A stretch of 64,000 nt of DNA from Dolomedes plantarius (lineage: Eukaryota; Arthropoda; Arachnida; Araneae; Dolomedidae): the NCBI GenBank assembly GCA_907164885.2, contig OU015501.1, positions 62,788,193 through 62,852,192 on the forward strand, read 5' to 3'. The notes under the pieces were generated by a model that worked only from the letters and a program-made list of their open reading frames with translations, was not told the DNA's origin and did no database searches. The number at the start of each line of letters is the position of its first letter. Positions within the stretch are counted from its first letter, which is position 1. This document shows, piece by piece, positions 1-11,480 of the stretch. The position numbers and the translations under genes were made by a program.

Positions 1-380
1 GTATAGAGCAATGGTACTCTCGCAGGTCGACGGCTCCCGAAACCCATACGGTGAAGCGAGCGTTGCACAGTCCGTTTACTGACTGTACGACTGGCACCAT
101 CATTAAAGTGGGTGGTAATTTGAGCTAATGTTTGGCTTCGCTGGCTACGTACAATACGCCTGAGCCGTCTCTCACCACGCACTGTCAAGGGTAATTGTCC
201 TTTGCAGTTTGCCCGATCGCTAGTTTTTTTTCCACCATCCATGTATTCTTGGTATACTCTTGACACTGTCGACCTTGAAAATCCTAGCTGTCTGACGATT
301 TCGGAAATTGAATGGCCCATGCGTCGCGCACCTACGATTTGTCTGTGATCGAAGGCGTCTAAATCAGGCAGTTTACCCAT
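1..380 (-). CDS. Tc1-type transposase, N-terminal part (partial)
   Basis: The frame opens at ATG 380-378 (protein start [19 protein letters not shown]) and stays open for 126 codons to the window edge without a stop. The first ~55 residues form the paired-type helix-turn-helix DNA-binding domain (motif [20 protein letters not shown]). A second helical region follows, with [16 protein letters not shown] and [15 protein letters not shown], and then the [10 protein letters not shown] linker. These are the two DNA-recognition subdomains of Tc1 transposases, which bind the TIR. The DDE catalytic domain lies outside the window. The opening and layout match the element at 59839-61070, so the two are relatives, though the TIRs differ. 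Whether the gene is intact cannot be judged. Confidence 0.85.
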   Translation of the reverse strand, partial: MGKLPDLDAFDHRQIVGARRMGHSISEIVRQLGFSRSTVSRVYQEYMDGGKKTSDRANCKGQLPLTVRGERRLRRIVRSQRSQTLAQITTHFNDGASRTVSKRTVQRSLHRMGFGSRRPARVPLLY

Positions 381-527
381 ACTGGTAATTCCAACAACTA
401 AATCAGAACAACCACAGTACGCGATATATATTCAGTTACCACAGCGCCCTCACTTGCCCATATATGATGCGCAGCGCTGCACAATTTGCATAGGCTTTGC
501 TATCCCTAATTCAGTGGCACTTCAGTG
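1..527 (-). mobile_element. Tc1/mariner element, truncated by the window edge
   Basis: The minus-strand 5' end is seen at 527, where the plus strand reads CAGTG followed by TA (528-529). On the minus strand the terminus starts CACTGAAGTGCC, which resembles common arthropod Tc1 termini. The element then runs into a transposase N-terminus and leaves the window at base 1, so its other TIR is not visible. The right flank is a long TA/CA tract starting directly at the TA target. Confidence 0.85.
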
Positions 528-552
528 TATATATACATACACACGCACACAC

Positions 553-596
<44 letters not shown>

Positions 597-611
597 CATA
601 CATACATACAT

Positions 612-700
<89 letters not shown>
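528..700. repeat. Compound microsatellite (TA)n / (TACA)n
   Basis: Tract of TA dinucleotides with an interrupted TACA/CACA core around 595-618, starting at the TA target of the Tc1 element. Translated frames here give only Ile-Tyr repeats and are not genes. Confidence 0.97.
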
Positions 701-702
<2 letters not shown>

Positions 703-740
703 CTCACAACTGTATAGAATCAAAAATATTTACAATAATA

Positions 741-1433
741 CAGTGGAGTCCCGATAATCCTAATTAATTGGGACCGGACCCTTTTCGGATTAAGCGAAAT
801 CATTCCTTATATGTACTTAAATTTCCTAATAATACGTGATTACATAAATATTACACATTACGTGTGATTACACAGATTATTTTATAAGGTCTGTCTAAAC
901 ATTACCAAATCTCCGGACGAAATGGGTGATAAGAGAGCGGAATGCTGCCTAGTACAGTACAGTAGAGTGTAAGTTGTTCGCTCAGCAGAGTGTAAGATTT
1001 TAGACGATTAGTAGATTGTTGAAATGGTTTTGAAAGAACCTGTTAACGTGTCAGACGAGAGTGAAGGTGAAGCAAACGGTGACAGTGAGCAGAGGGTATC
1101 CCACTCAGACGCCGCGGCTGCAATGGATGTAGTGCTATGCTACGTAGAGCAACACTCCGCCGTTTCCAGAGGGGACACCGTTTTTCTGACGCGTTGGCGT
1201 AATTTGGCTTCAAGGGAGATGTACTCTTCTCTTCGACAAAAAAATTTAACAGATTTTTTCAAACCAATGTAGTTCAGTAATAATTAGTTCAGTACATTGT
1301 CTAACTTTCAATTTTCTTGTGATTTTCAAAACATACTTTATATTACTTAGTATCACTGTGGTTTTATTGTAAACTTTGTTCTTTTTGACTTTTGGTATGG
1401 GATTAAGCGGACTTTCGAATTATCGGGACTGTA

Positions 1434-1436
<3 letters not shown>
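741..1436 (+). mobile_element. Tigger/pogo-like deletion derivative
   Basis: The left end CAGTGGAGTCCCGATAATCC at 741 and the inverted right end (reverse complement CAGTACAGTCCCGATAAT) ending at 1436 are flanked by TA on both sides (739-740 and 1437-1438). TA duplication with CAGT-type termini mentioning Tigger-like CCCGATAA is the pattern of pogo/Tigger DNA transposons. At 696 bp the element is far shorter than an autonomous copy of 2 kb or more. It keeps only the 3' end of the transposase gene. Confidence 0.8.
1024..1272 (+). pseudogene. Tigger/pogo transposase C-terminal remnant with PCNA-binding-like motif
   Basis: An 82-codon open stretch. It has an acidic start (SDESEGEANGDSE), then VSHSDAAAAMDVVLCYVEQ, which matches the helical C-terminal region of Tigger/jerky-type transposases. 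It ends SLRQKNLTDFFKPM. QKNLTDFF fits the PIP-box pattern Q-x-x-hydrophobic-x-x-F-F used to bind the sliding clamp PCNA, and the pogo transposase is known to bind PCNA through its C-terminus. The DNA-binding and DDD catalytic domains are missing, so this is not a working enzyme. The first ATG may be fortuitous. Confidence 0.7.

Positions 1437-1499
<63 letters not shown>
1437..1499. repeat. (TA)n microsatellite
   Basis: About 30 TA units filling the gap between the Tigger-like right end and the next repeat. Confidence 0.97.
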
Positions 1500-1502
<3 letters not shown>

Positions 1503-1547
1503 ATGCCCCGTACCTCACGCCGCGGAGGAGAGGCATAGCACTTATCG

Positions 1548-2256
1548 GAGGCGTAGCCGGCACGAGGGAGTGATGCAGTTGGGCGAAGTGTTGATCATAC
1601 CGTAAAGCGCTGCACACAACTTGGATAGAAACACACATGGAGCCATAGATGAAGTACACAACTTCGAGGATTTGCTTTATTTATTGAAAGCCTTGGCTGC
1701 AGCGGCCACATGACTTGGCCTGACGAGGCGCGGATTACCTTATAAGACAGAAGCGGACCGCATGTCCGATAGCCACGAGAGTTAGACCCCAAGAGACAGC
1801 AATCTTCTTTTCACGCACATAGTAAATAACTGCTTTGCGATATTTACGCCAGAGGGCCTAAAACTTCTTAATATTTTAATTGGCCGACTTTAGATTCGTG
1901 GAGTTCACGTGTCCACTTAAGTTTATCGGGGACTTTACTGCTAGATGCTGCGCTTGCTAGAACCGCGACCTCTTGACCTGAGTGTAGAATAAGTTGGCCA
2001 TAAAATTCTTGCAAAGTGGTTTTTGACGTTACAGAACCTATAAATTTAGAGTGATTCGAGGGCTCTTCAAGATTTTTGACACTATACTGACATTCGGAAT
2101 CTCAAAACTTCTAACACTCATATCTGGGGATGTTATTGAGTTCAGCTACTTCACATGCCTGTATAATGATCTGCAGGGATAATATAATTTATCTTATTTT
2201 ACTTTTAGGTTCCAATTTTGGAAAAAGGGGTCGTGCTTTATTAACAGGGTAATTTT
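1548..2256. repeat. Interspersed repeat R1, copy A
   Basis: About 710 bp aligning in the same orientation with 31392-32108. Shared blocks include GAGGGAGTGATGCAG, GCGATATTTACGCCAGAGGG, TTCGTGGAGTTCACGTGTCC, CTCATATCTGGGGATGTT and GGGGTCGTGCTTTATTAA. No long frame and no clear TIR or LTR end was found, so the class is unknown. Both copies lie between a (TA)n tract on the left and a (CA)n(TA)n tract on the right. Confidence 0.8.
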
Positions 2257-2290
2257 AAATGCGCTTTATATAATGGTGGGTCGTTATTAT

Positions 2291-2343
<53 letters not shown>
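2291..2343. repeat. (CA)n(TA)n microsatellite
   Basis: CA units switching to TA units at about 2310. Right border of R1 copy A. Confidence 0.95.
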
Positions 2344-2345
<2 letters not shown>

Positions 2346-3621
2346 ATATTGTGAAGAATCCATTGATTCTTCCAATTTAGAGCAAAACCCTCTCATTCAA
2401 TTCACGATCCATCAGAAGGCTCAACAAATGGTTCCCGAGGTGAAACAGTTAATGCAAACCTGGACACGAAGCGCCCGTATGTCTGAGATTTCAAACGTAA
2501 AGTTGAAAGGACTTTAGTTCCGGTCCACCCCTTGATCGATGATGATCGGGGAAAATTAATCGGCTTAAGCGGTCAGCTGATCTGATGACGAGGGAAGTGT
2601 CTCGCCAATCGGACCTCCGAAAATTGATGTCACTTTAAAGGCGCTGTGACATTTCCCATCCTCGTGGACCAGGAAATTTATTAACCTCGGCTTGAAACAC
2701 AGTAAGCCCATCGACGAACTGCGAAGATGCAATAGTTTTCCCCGGCCGAGGGATGGCTTACAAAAGGGTCAGCTGTTCGACTCGCAGGTGAGGAGCGACT
2801 TACAATAGCGAGGCGCCCCGATGTCTAGAGCGAAGACACTATAACACAAAAGACTAACAAAGGGGGACCATCCCCCTGATGAGAGGCCTTAATGATCCAC
2901 CGTGCGATAACGATATGAGGAACAGGTATCGTTTTGCACACGGTCCAGGGACAAGGGCCTATGACAGGCCAAGATCAAAGAGAGGGGTTGTTACAGATCC
3001 CGCCAGGGAAAAAAGTTTTAAAAGCAGATGCAGATTTTTACGAAGGAGACGAGAGGAGAGGAGAGTCGGAGACTGTTTTGCTGTTGGATCTGATCCAGAT
3101 CCTAGGCCGATCCCGATCCTGTTTCCGAAGGGTGAAGACCTTTTTCTCGCTGAGGAGGGTCGTTTAGAGATCAAAGCTTGATCTTCCCTATTTTTGAAGC
3201 AGCTAGCTTCTTTGGTGAGAGTGTGGGACGAGCCGTCCACTACTCTGTGATAATTAGATCAAATTGCGTTGGAGTTCGAGTTAGCCTCATTCCATCCGGT
3301 TCCGACGAGTGGAATCCGTTCCTAGCAACTGAGACTTCTGCGATTAGAGCTTTATTCCCTGAAGGCCCGATCGACGATCCGTAGCGACAGAGCATCCAGC
3401 CAGCCGAACGGACAATCTTTAACGTGCGTCGCAGACTTCAACGGACATTACTAGTGTAAATTGATGTTCCAGAACACGACCTAATCGTGAAATATTTTAA
3501 TCCAGAATCCCTAATAAATTGATATTAGTGTAACAAGTTCTTATTAGTAAGCTGTTATATCACTATACATAACCGGTGTGACGCTACCTAGCGTGTCGGC
3601 TTTGACACCAAGCACGGAATA
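2344..3621. other. No recognised gene or element
   Basis: Less AT-rich than its surroundings. Frames of 68-100 codons at 2879-3384 have no recognisable motif and overlap on both strands. A short hairpin (AGGGGGA, 3-nt loop, TCCCCCT) sits at 2861-2877. The block may be a decayed part of the same element as the candidate LTR to its right, but this is not shown. Confidence 0.5.
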
Positions 3622-4419
3622 TGTTACAGCGCCAATTAAAACCCTTTAAAATTTCGGGCGTTCGCAGCGCCAGAATTACGAGTTGCGTCCCTGCGAAATA
3701 AAAAAATTCAGTAAGCCCTAGACCTGCATCTCGAAGGTCGCTACTCCGGCATTGGAGCCGTAAATGATGATTTCTTTATAAGTCCTCGTGCGAGGCAGAG
3801 CATCCCGACTCCCCGTCGTCTTGTTTTGAGAAGAAACAGTTCTAGCTATTACAGATAGCTCCTACACTGCATCTAGAAGGTAGCTTCTCCGGCATTGCAG
3901 CCGTGAATTAAGAATTCTTCATAAGTCCTCGTGTGAGGCAGAGCATCCCGACTTCCTGTCGACCGCTTCTACACTAAACGAATTATTTGGAATACTAATC
4001 TAAGTCCTTGTTATAAGCGAAGTTTTCCTCGACTCCTTTTTGACTTGTTCCCAGAAAGAACTGTTCTAGCTATTAGAGATAGCTCTTTTCTTTAGATCCC
4101 AGACGGATCTGTTCGATAGTTTATTAGCAGTGTAAAAGACTTCTAGCAGAAGTAATTTCGGCGCGTCCGACTGACTGTCGTGTAAGAAGCCAGAGAACCC
4201 TAGTGTTTAAACTGTGATTGCATAACGACTGCTCGATTCCTGATATAGACTGACTAGTTATAGCTGAGTTTTCCCCGCTCGTCATCTAGAGTGCATCGTT
4301 TACTATGTTAACATTCATAATTCATCATCCTTTTCTCATTTGTGAATAAATCATTTCATTTAATATATTACTAGATTGTATCGTCGTCTTTCACGCTACC
4401 ATTCAGCGAATGCTTTACA
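3622..4419 (+). repeat. Possible solo LTR
   Basis: Starts TGTTACAGCGCC and ends GCTTTACA, i.e. the TG...CA form of LTRs, about 800 bp. An AATAAA lies near 4343 and the T-rich stretch before the end looks like R/U5. No matching second LTR, PBS or clear target duplication was found, so the call is tentative. A Gypsy-type origin is a guess. Confidence 0.4.
3724..3962 (+). repeat. Two-copy tandem repeat, 143-bp period
   Basis: Unit 1 from about 3724 and unit 2 from about 3867 share CTGCATCT-GAAGGT, CTCCGGCATTG-AGCCGT, ATAAGTCCTCGTG-GAGGCAG and AGCATCCCGACT. Part of a third copy (GTTCTAGCTATTA-AGATAGCTC) lies near 4065. The repeat is inside the candidate LTR. Confidence 0.85.
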
Positions 4420-5405
4420 ATATATATAATGGGTCCCGTAAGCTAAAGGTTAAAGAAAAATAATTTACACAATGCCGTCAACAGTTTTCCCTCTCATATA
4501 TTTTAAATCTTATTTTGATAACTGCGATGTTAATTAACAACGGGTTAGATTCTAACTGACTTTAATGCTTTAAAAATGAAGAGCAATTTAATGAACAGTA
4601 GTATGCTCCTTTCACTTATATCTGTCATGAAATGTATACTGAGCTCCAAACTTTACAATAAATAAGTCATAAAAAAACATTTACTCTTAAAAGTCTGTTA
4701 GTCAATCTCCTTTCTATTCACATGAATGATGGAATCATTCTGTTCAGGCCAATGTCATCGTTCATTTTCTGATTTAAATTGCTTTGTATTCACTAAACAA
4801 AAATATTTAGCCTACGCAGTATTGGTAGAAATCGACTCCAGAAACAGAATGTCATAAACGTTAGGGATATGAATGATGCATGAAACAGTGCTTCAAAATT
4901 TTAAAATATCCAATATTCCACCAGCAAAGTTATACGTCTTCAGCGTTCCCAGCAGTCATGGATCTAGGTTTCGCCTTTATTGTGCGCTTCTCAGCAAGGA
5001 TTAGCAGACATGTATTACTGAAAACGACCGTATGAAAATCCGTAACTACAGGGAATAAGGGAAAAGATGGAGTAGGACCCAGAGCCTTTTCCGAAAGGCT
5101 ATAAACAATCCTCCGAGGGACGCCCTCAATAACGACAAAAACAAAATTTTCATTATTTTTTCGATGAGAGAAAAAAAAAAGTTCTGTCAATATATATACA
5201 CCTTCGATATACACACATACTTGAGATAGGTATACCACTCCTTAAAATGACTAAAAATGAACTATTAACGATAAACGTACAGATTTTGAAAAAAAAAGGA
5301 AGAAAGAAAAAGAAAAGATAAACCCAACCCCTCAAACTAGAGAAAATGCATATATGTTGTTGTTCTTGTTTCTTATGCCCCCTGGCTGGAAGTTTCAGAC
5401 CAAGT
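4420..5405. other. No recognised feature
   Basis: AT-rich. The ~100-codon frames at 4930-5458 on the minus strand are low in complexity and have no motif I can name. Confidence 0.5.
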
Positions 5406-5419
5406 CCATATAAGCTACG

Positions 5420-5664
5420 GGCTGAAGTGTACGGCTCCGGTTTGAAATAGCACCACAAGGGTCGGAGTCCTTCTTAGTTAGTTGCCACCTCAATTTTGAC
5501 CGAGCAACTCCAGGAGCGACATCTGGGGGATCGTACCCTCTCCCACCCTCGCTGGAAAAAAAACAAAAACACGAAGGCATTCAAAGGCATTTATCGGGAT
5601 TTGAACTGAGCTCTTTGAATCCGAAATTTGACGCGCTAACCACTAGGTACCCCAGGTCCGTATA
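5420..5664 (-). repeat. SINE family A, copy 1 (tRNA-derived)
   Basis: Read on the minus strand, the head at about 5590-5664 is tRNA-like, with an A-box-like CTAGTGGTTAGCGCG and a B-box-like CAGTTCAAATCCCG. These are the internal RNA polymerase III promoter elements. The body contains the complement of TTTTGACCGAGC and GGAGCGACATCTGGGGG, shared with copies near 9.9, 55.3 and 57.1 kb. The tail carries the complement of CACCACAAGGGTC. It encodes no protein and would depend on a LINE for movement. Confidence 0.75.
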
Positions 5665-5880
5665 ATAATAATATTAATATGCACAACTTAATTTGTACCT
5701 TAAAAATTGGTGTATTAGTGACAGAAAGCGTCATTTTTTTTCCTTTTTGGTCTCGATTGTTTGAATTTATGTCTCATTTTTTAGTTCAATATGCCGAAAT
5801 CGACATATCGATGCCATCTCCCAAGCTGCGCTTCCTTGACGAAAAAAAAAATATATATATATTATTTGGTAAACTGGGAA
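5579..5880. repeat. Duplicated segment, copy 1
   Basis: SINE head plus ~215 bp of flank (TATGCACAACTTAATTTGTA, GGTCTCGATTGTTTGAATTT, CCCAAGCTGCGCTTCCTTGA) recurs at 9178-9470 in the same orientation. Because both SINE and flank are shared, this is either a local duplication or a larger composite repeat. Confidence 0.85.
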
Positions 5881-6074
5881 ATTTGGTGAGGTTATTTGTT
5901 TCAAAAACAGTTTGAGCAGAATTTTAAAAAAGGATAAATGGTTGGTTGGTTGAGCGCTACGATCCTGTTTTATTAGATTAGAAAATTTATTTTCAGCTGA
6001 TGTCGTACTTTTTCACTTAGTTTAACTATTAAAAATTCTCTTGCAGATTACTATTTTAGCAAACATTCTACTTC

Positions 6075-6243
6075 ACTCTCTCTCTCTCCATAAAGAGACT
6101 TTCCGGTCTACGAATTTAATGGGCCCATATCCGACCTAGACACGGAAGTCTTTAATGGCGAGCGCCGGAATTCGATCCGAGCACCCTGAACACCGAAAGC
6201 CAGCACGTTACCGCAAGGCCATTTCGAGCGCTCAAGTATCTGT
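6075..6243 (-). repeat. SINE-like tRNA-derived repeat
   Basis: On the minus strand: A-box-like TGGCCTTGCGGTAACG and B-box-like GGATCGAATTCC, followed by a body (complement of AGACTTTCCGGTCTACGAAT) related to the family A body near 9130 and 57160. Confidence 0.6.
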
Positions 6244-6248
6244 ATATA

Positions 6249-6960
6249 CTAGTGGTTAGCCCGTCAAAAATGACGTGTCAATCTTAATTTTTATCAATTT
6301 ACATCTGCAAATTTACACATTCAAATAAGTCAATATTATTTGAATACTTAATAGTTTTTCTACTTTCTTTTATTTAAATAATACACATTTTTAATTATTT
6401 AAAATTACGCAATATCAGCGCTACTATGATCCATTTAAGATGCAATTTTTTTTTAAAATTTAAATAAAATCTGAACTCCACATAATAGCATCACTTAATT
6501 TTATTACAAGTATTAATTATGAAATAATAAATTCTGTCTGTTAACAGTATCAAACTTAACTATTGTAAAAATTGAAACATTATGAAATAAGAATGAAATA
6601 TTGGATTTAAGTGTTTATAAAAAATTTATCTTTAATTATTTAAAAAAAAATTTTTTTCAATATAATGATTTATATTTAAAAAAAAAAATATTTCGCGGTA
6701 CATTAACTGCGGTGAAAAAATTTAACTTAGTTGTTTCATAATTTTAATTCATAAATGAACACGCTGCAAATATAAACCTTTGAGGTGTTCGGTATTTTTC
6801 ATTTAAAGATGTTACAAGTTGAAAACTATTTTTATTTATTTTGATCGAGAGGAAAGTATAATATTAAAATATTTCAACAATTAAAGATTAATTTCAATTT
6901 ATTTTATTTTTAAAACGCGGTAATCAAAGTACATTTAAATATGGCAACAAAAAGGAAAAA
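6249..6960 (-). mobile_element. Helitron-like 3' end and AT-rich body
   Basis: Read on the minus strand the sequence ends CTAG before T at 6249, preceded by a small hairpin (CGTCA, TTT, TGACG) about 12 nt upstream. A hairpin followed by CTRR and a T is the Helitron 3' signature. No 5' TC end or Rep/helicase coding is visible, and the right border is approximate. Confidence 0.35.
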
Positions 6961-7006
6961 GCGTTCGAGACAGAGAGATAGATCTGTGCTATTAATGTTA
7001 AAAAAT

Positions 7007-7659
7007 AAAACAGTTCCGTAACTGACTGATAACGCACCAACCAAACCGCTGGACCTAAAGGGTTGAAATTTTGCATGGCGATTCTTCTTATAGTGTAGGG
7101 GTGCACTAAGTAAGATTTTTGAAAAACGCTTCTTAGATTTTTTAAAATTAAATCTTTAATCTGATTTTGCAACATTCTTTTTTAAGTTTGCATTTAAAAT
7201 AATAATCTGAGGGTTATAATATTCATATCACGAGAACAATCCTAAAAATTCCTTTAAAATGAAATCTTTTTCGAATTTTCGAAATCATTTTCTGACTTTT
7301 GGTGAATTTTTAAAGATCAAATTTTAGAATTTAATTTATTAAATACTGATCACGTGATTTCTTTTCTTTTTGCGATACTTTAAACTAATTTTGCGTCACG
7401 TGCATAACAACGGAATAAATTGACAAAAAAATTTTTTTTTTCTTTCTAATTTGGCAGACGATTGAACATTATCCAAAAAAATATTAAAATACAGTAAAAG
7501 AAATGTTCATTTAATGTACATTTAATTTGAATATTTTCTTCTACATTATTTTGTCTATAAAAATATACGTTACGATTTTTTTATAAATATATTTTTTTGA
7601 CATTGACAGTTGTATTTAATTTGAATGTACTCCGTCGCGAAGCACGGGTATTCAGCTAG
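7007..7659 (+). mobile_element. Helitron-like non-autonomous repeat, copy A
   Basis: Aligns with 34559-35229: shared AACAGTTCCGTAACTGACT, AACCGCTGGACCTAAAGGG, TTTTGCATGGCGATTCTTCT, CTGATCACGTGATTTCTTTT and TTTAATTTGAATGTACTCCG. The 3' end is a hairpin CCGT...ACGG, then GTATTCAGCTAG before T, a Helitron-type terminus. No coding capacity. Confidence 0.6.
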
Positions 7660-8634
7660 TGTATGTTATATTGTAAATGACTTCCTATATTTACCGAATA
7701 CAACCAGAGAGAAAAGAAAGGAAATGCCCGCAACTTATCTCCTGAAAACGTCTGAAGAAACGTAAAATACTTTCACAATGCTCCATTCACACAGCTAAAA
7801 TATTCACTCTTTAATATTCATATATTTCTGCTGGAATTCCATGACTTCGTCGTTTATTGATCTCAAATGAAATCGGAATGTTATTCCTCTCGAAAAGGAA
7901 ATAGCGAAATCAAATAAATATTCTATAATGAATGTTAACGATACAGTGACATAATGCTCGTTCACTAAGAAAGAAATTGCGATTTATTGCGAGCAAGTAT
8001 ACTGGTCTTTGAGATCAAAATATGCCACCGAAGCACCACGCACGTGTGTATACAAAATCGATATTCCCGCTCTTCTGAGAATCCAAACCTCCCTACTACA
8101 AAAGAATGAGCCGGTCCCGACAAGGATTCTGACCTTGACCTTGAATCTGAAGACTTCCTCAGCTCCCCTTTGCTAGTAGCTGTAGAAGCGTGGAACAGGA
8201 GCACGTGGATGGAGGGACAGTGTCAAAATTGCAAAACGTAAATACAGGCCCGATAGGAAAACATTGCGAGCGATATGCTACTTTCGTTCGTCTGCAAACA
8301 GCGCTTATCTGTTAAAAGGGGACTGTATGACAGAGAGATGAGATGCTAGCGCATTGTGCTCCTCTAATTAAAAACCAATATTTTTTAAGTATTTTTATTT
8401 TATGAAATTTTATGTTTATGAATATTTCTCAAAACACTGGTATATTTTGTGTGATGGTATACTTTGAAAAAATGGTACAGTTTTATTTTAGTTCTCATTG
8501 AGAGTGAAAAAACAGTGGATAAAACACTAAAAAATGAAATAATATTTAAAATAAATTGCTTACCTCTAATTTAGTCATTATACATTGATTAACATGTTGA
8601 GTTATACAAATATTCTTTTTAATAACCATAATAG
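7660..8634. other. No recognised feature
   Basis: AT-rich sequence. Frames here are short and lack motifs. Confidence 0.5.
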
Positions 8635-8635
8635 T

Positions 8636-8707
<72 letters not shown>
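8635..8707. repeat. (TA)n microsatellite
   Basis: Uninterrupted TA units. Translated frames are only Ile-Tyr repeats. Confidence 0.97.
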
Positions 8708-8710
<3 letters not shown>

Positions 8711-8730
8711 ATGCAGAGTCACTTGTCTGG

Positions 8731-8990
8731 CAGGGCCGCCCAGAGACTTAACGGGGCCTGGGGCAAACTTCTGTTGGGGGCCGCAAGAAATCTGATTAAT
8801 TGAATAATTTTTTTTTATTTTTTGGGGGGCCCCTTTTTTCAGGAGATTATTTTGAATTTTGAAGTACGGTACAAGTTTCAGAATTTTCCTTCGGGGGAAA
8901 TCTAATATTTTTTAAAAAAATTTTGGGGCCCCTCCGGCAGTTGGAGGCCTGGGGCAAAGTGCCCCAGTCCCCCCCCTCTGGGTGGCCCTG
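8731..8990. mobile_element. hAT-type MITE
   Basis: 260 bp with inverted termini CAGGGCCGCCCAGAG and (reverse complement of the right end) CAGGGCCACCCAGAG. It is flanked by a perfect 8-bp duplication TTGTCTGG (8723-8730 and 8991-8998). CAGGG-type ends with 8-bp duplications are the hAT hallmark. It has no coding capacity. Confidence 0.92.
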
Positions 8991-9059
8991 TTGTCTGGAG
9001 ACATTCTCATTATTAATTTCTATAATTTCTTGGCTATTTTTTTTTTATCTAGAAGGATC

Positions 9060-9264
9060 GTACAGGTGAGTCTATATTGCTCACATCTGGTGGGTTCGTA
9101 CCTTTCTCCAATTTCTACCACCACACGGAAGAACTTTCTGGCCTACGGATTTAACGTCCCCATACCCGGCGTAGACACGAAGGCATTTAATGGCATTTGT
9201 CGGGATTTGAACTGAGCTTCCTCAGTCCGAAATTTGAGGCGCTAGCCATTAGGTACTCCAGGCC
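9060..9264 (-). repeat. SINE family A, copy 2
   Basis: Minus-strand head with CTAATGGCTAGCGCC (A-box-like) and CAGTTCAAATCCCG (B-box-like), matching copy 1. The rest of the body is diverged. Confidence 0.7.
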
Positions 9265-9470
9265 AGTATAGTAATAATAATATGCACAACTTAATTTGTA
9301 CCTTGTAAACTGGTGTATCAGTGGCAGAAAGGGCCATTTTTTTCCTCTTTGGTCTCGATAGTTTGAATTTATGTCTCGTTTCTTAGTTCGATATGCCGAA
9401 ATCGACATATCCCAAGCTGCGCTTCCTTGACGAAAAAAAAAATTATTTAGGAAAATTGTAAACTCGGGGC
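9178..9470. repeat. Duplicated segment, copy 2
   Basis: Partner of 5579-5880: SINE head plus the same downstream flank in the same order and orientation. Confidence 0.85.
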
Positions 9471-9899
9471 TTTATCCTTTTTGCAGGCAACACTCCCAGG
9501 CCAGTCTCCTCCTAAATTTATTCTCGTCTGTCGTGTTTCATTCGTGGCAGGTTGATGTGATATCTTCTCACGGTTGACCCACGTTGTTTTTCATTTCGAG
9601 TTTTGGAGGTCTCATTTGTATTTAGAGGCCCCTTTGCCTTTTTGTGGAATTTCTAGGGGCACTTCCCTCTTCTATTCCTAGGAATTGAGGGGTACGGGGT
9701 CTCCCAGAAGAGGTTGGGATACTAGCCTCTCCCTTCGTACAGGTGTGAGTGGCAGGCCCTCCAATATGGCCGCATTACGACCTGGAAACACATGCTTGGA
9801 TCAAGATGCCGAAATCACACCCTATTGTAAGGAATTGAAATGTCCAATGGAGATCCGTTCGCAACTCTCTCTCTATTTCGTGTGCACCATCCACGGCTA
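9471..9899. other. No recognised feature
   Basis: GC content rises slightly. The 71-codon frame at 9685-9900 has no motif and ends at a SINE border. Confidence 0.5.
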
Positions 9900-10185
9900 A
9901 TGGAAGCAGCTCCGGCTTTATCGCTGATAGTAGGCACCACAAGGGTCAGAGTCCGACTTCTACCTGGTGCCACCACATTTTAGAACGAGCTACCCCAGCG
10001 GTTACATGGGGAAGGGGGGCTCGTACCCTCCTCCCACCCATACAAACTACACGGAAGGACTCAGACGGCAAACAGATTTTAACGTGCTTATAACACGAGG
10101 GCATTCAGTGATGCCCGAACCGAGCTCCCTCACTACCAGATTCCAACGCACTAATCACTATACTGCTCACCGCGCTATTTCAATA
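9900..10185 (-). repeat. SINE family A, copy 3 (diverged)
   Basis: Shares CACCACAAGGGTCAGAGTCC and GGGGCTCGTACCCTC blocks with copy 1 in the same order. The tRNA-like head (complement of ATGCCCGAACCGAGCTCCCT) is degraded. Confidence 0.6.
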
Positions 10186-10414
10186 CGCTGGCTTTATTTT
10201 GAAGCTATTTATCAGGCGAAACGATAAGCAAAGATAAATACAAAGTTAATTGTTTAGGGTTAGTTAATCGCTGAAGATTTTTAAAAGCGAATTTATCAAA
10301 TTGTTCACTATAGATTTCAGTGACAAAAACAGCGATTAGTGCGGGAATTTGATGTCATATTTAGCGAACACTAAAATAAGGGTTGTAAGCATCCAATGTT
10401 TTCACACCTTAAAT

Positions 10415-10898
10415 AAGTGGTGCGCAAACTTTTTTTTGACCGTGACCCACTCTCTTTAAATAAAAAAAAAAATCACTCGACCCGAAATTACATTTTTTAG
10501 TAGTAGCAAATTTTTTTAAAAAATTGGGAAAAAGTTAATTGAAAAATAGAAAAACGAAATAAGGAAATTTTGACGAACTACTTTAAAAATCGACGAACTG
10601 TAAATTTTTGGTGTATCTTTACGTTTCATAATAACAATAAAAAAATGTCTCACCTTCTGCCCTCGTTTTTGGCAAATCTCATGTGACTAAACTTCATGTT
10701 TAAATATTGATATGTATTTGCATTTCATTTAAGTAAAAATGAACAAAAATTAAAATTGAAAAGAGCATGATTTGAAAATTATTAGTATTTATAGCAAATA
10801 TTTTAATTAAATAATCCAGTACGATATAAATTTAACTCAAACTATCGGCGACCCCTCCAATTATTTTCGCGACCCACAAGAGAGTTTGCGCGTAACTG
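10415..10898. mobile_element. Probable hAT-type MITE
   Basis: Inverted ends AAGTGGTGCGCAAACT (left) and CAGTTACGCGCAAACT (right, reverse complement). GTGACCCACTCTC on the left is mirrored by CGACCCACAAGAGAG on the right. The 8-bp flanks agree at only about 5 of 8 positions, so the insertion is old. Confidence 0.55.
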
Positions 10899-11223
10899 CT
10901 TTCATTGACAAATTGTCTTTAGATCTGCACTGTTGCAGGGAAAAAAAATAAATGGATTGTTTTTTATTTCTCCTTTTTCAACCAGCCATATACTTCGAAA
11001 TAGAACTGATGACACATGATCTGATATTTTGATTTGAATAGCAAATAGTTTGTGTTTGTGTGAGATTTTGTAAAATGCATAAACTTAGATTCCTAAAGCT
11101 TTTACAAAGTACCACTTTTTTTATGAATTGATCAATTGATGAAATCTGATGATCAAATTTGATCGAACGACGATTAAATGATTTTAGATATCTGAAAATG
11201 TAAAGCTCTGTCTAGGGGAATGG

Positions 11224-11480
11224 TGTTGTGAAAAAGAACAGAAGCGAAGTCATCACGCGAGCTAGCTTCGTAACCAGGAAGTACTATGTTATGTTATTGT
11301 CTTTCTGCTCTATGTCAGTTAGTATTTAGATGTTCGTATTCGTAATGTAATAAATAGTTTTGTGTTGTGTGAAATAGTTTTGAGTCCATGAGTAATTCAA
11401 CTAAAGCTTTAATAATTGAGCTCATTCATTAAACAAGCCGTTCACTGTTTACTTAAGTGAGATTTAGTTTTAGTAAATCA
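11224..11480 (+). repeat. Possible LTR fragment
   Basis: Begins TGTTGTGAAAAAG and contains a TAATAAA signal followed by a GT-rich stretch, as in retrotransposon R/U5 regions. No partner LTR or internal coding was found. Confidence 0.25.

Noticed and set aside
454..757. Tyr/Ile-rich frames on both strands
   Set aside because: They are translations of (TA)n/(TACA)n microsatellite.
1376..1573. 65-codon frame across the TA tract
   Set aside because: Mostly Ile-Tyr repeat joining a Tigger end and R1; no motif.
2879..3384. Three overlapping frames of 68-100 codons
   Set aside because: Both strands open in the same place, no recognisable domain, inside or next to a likely repeat.
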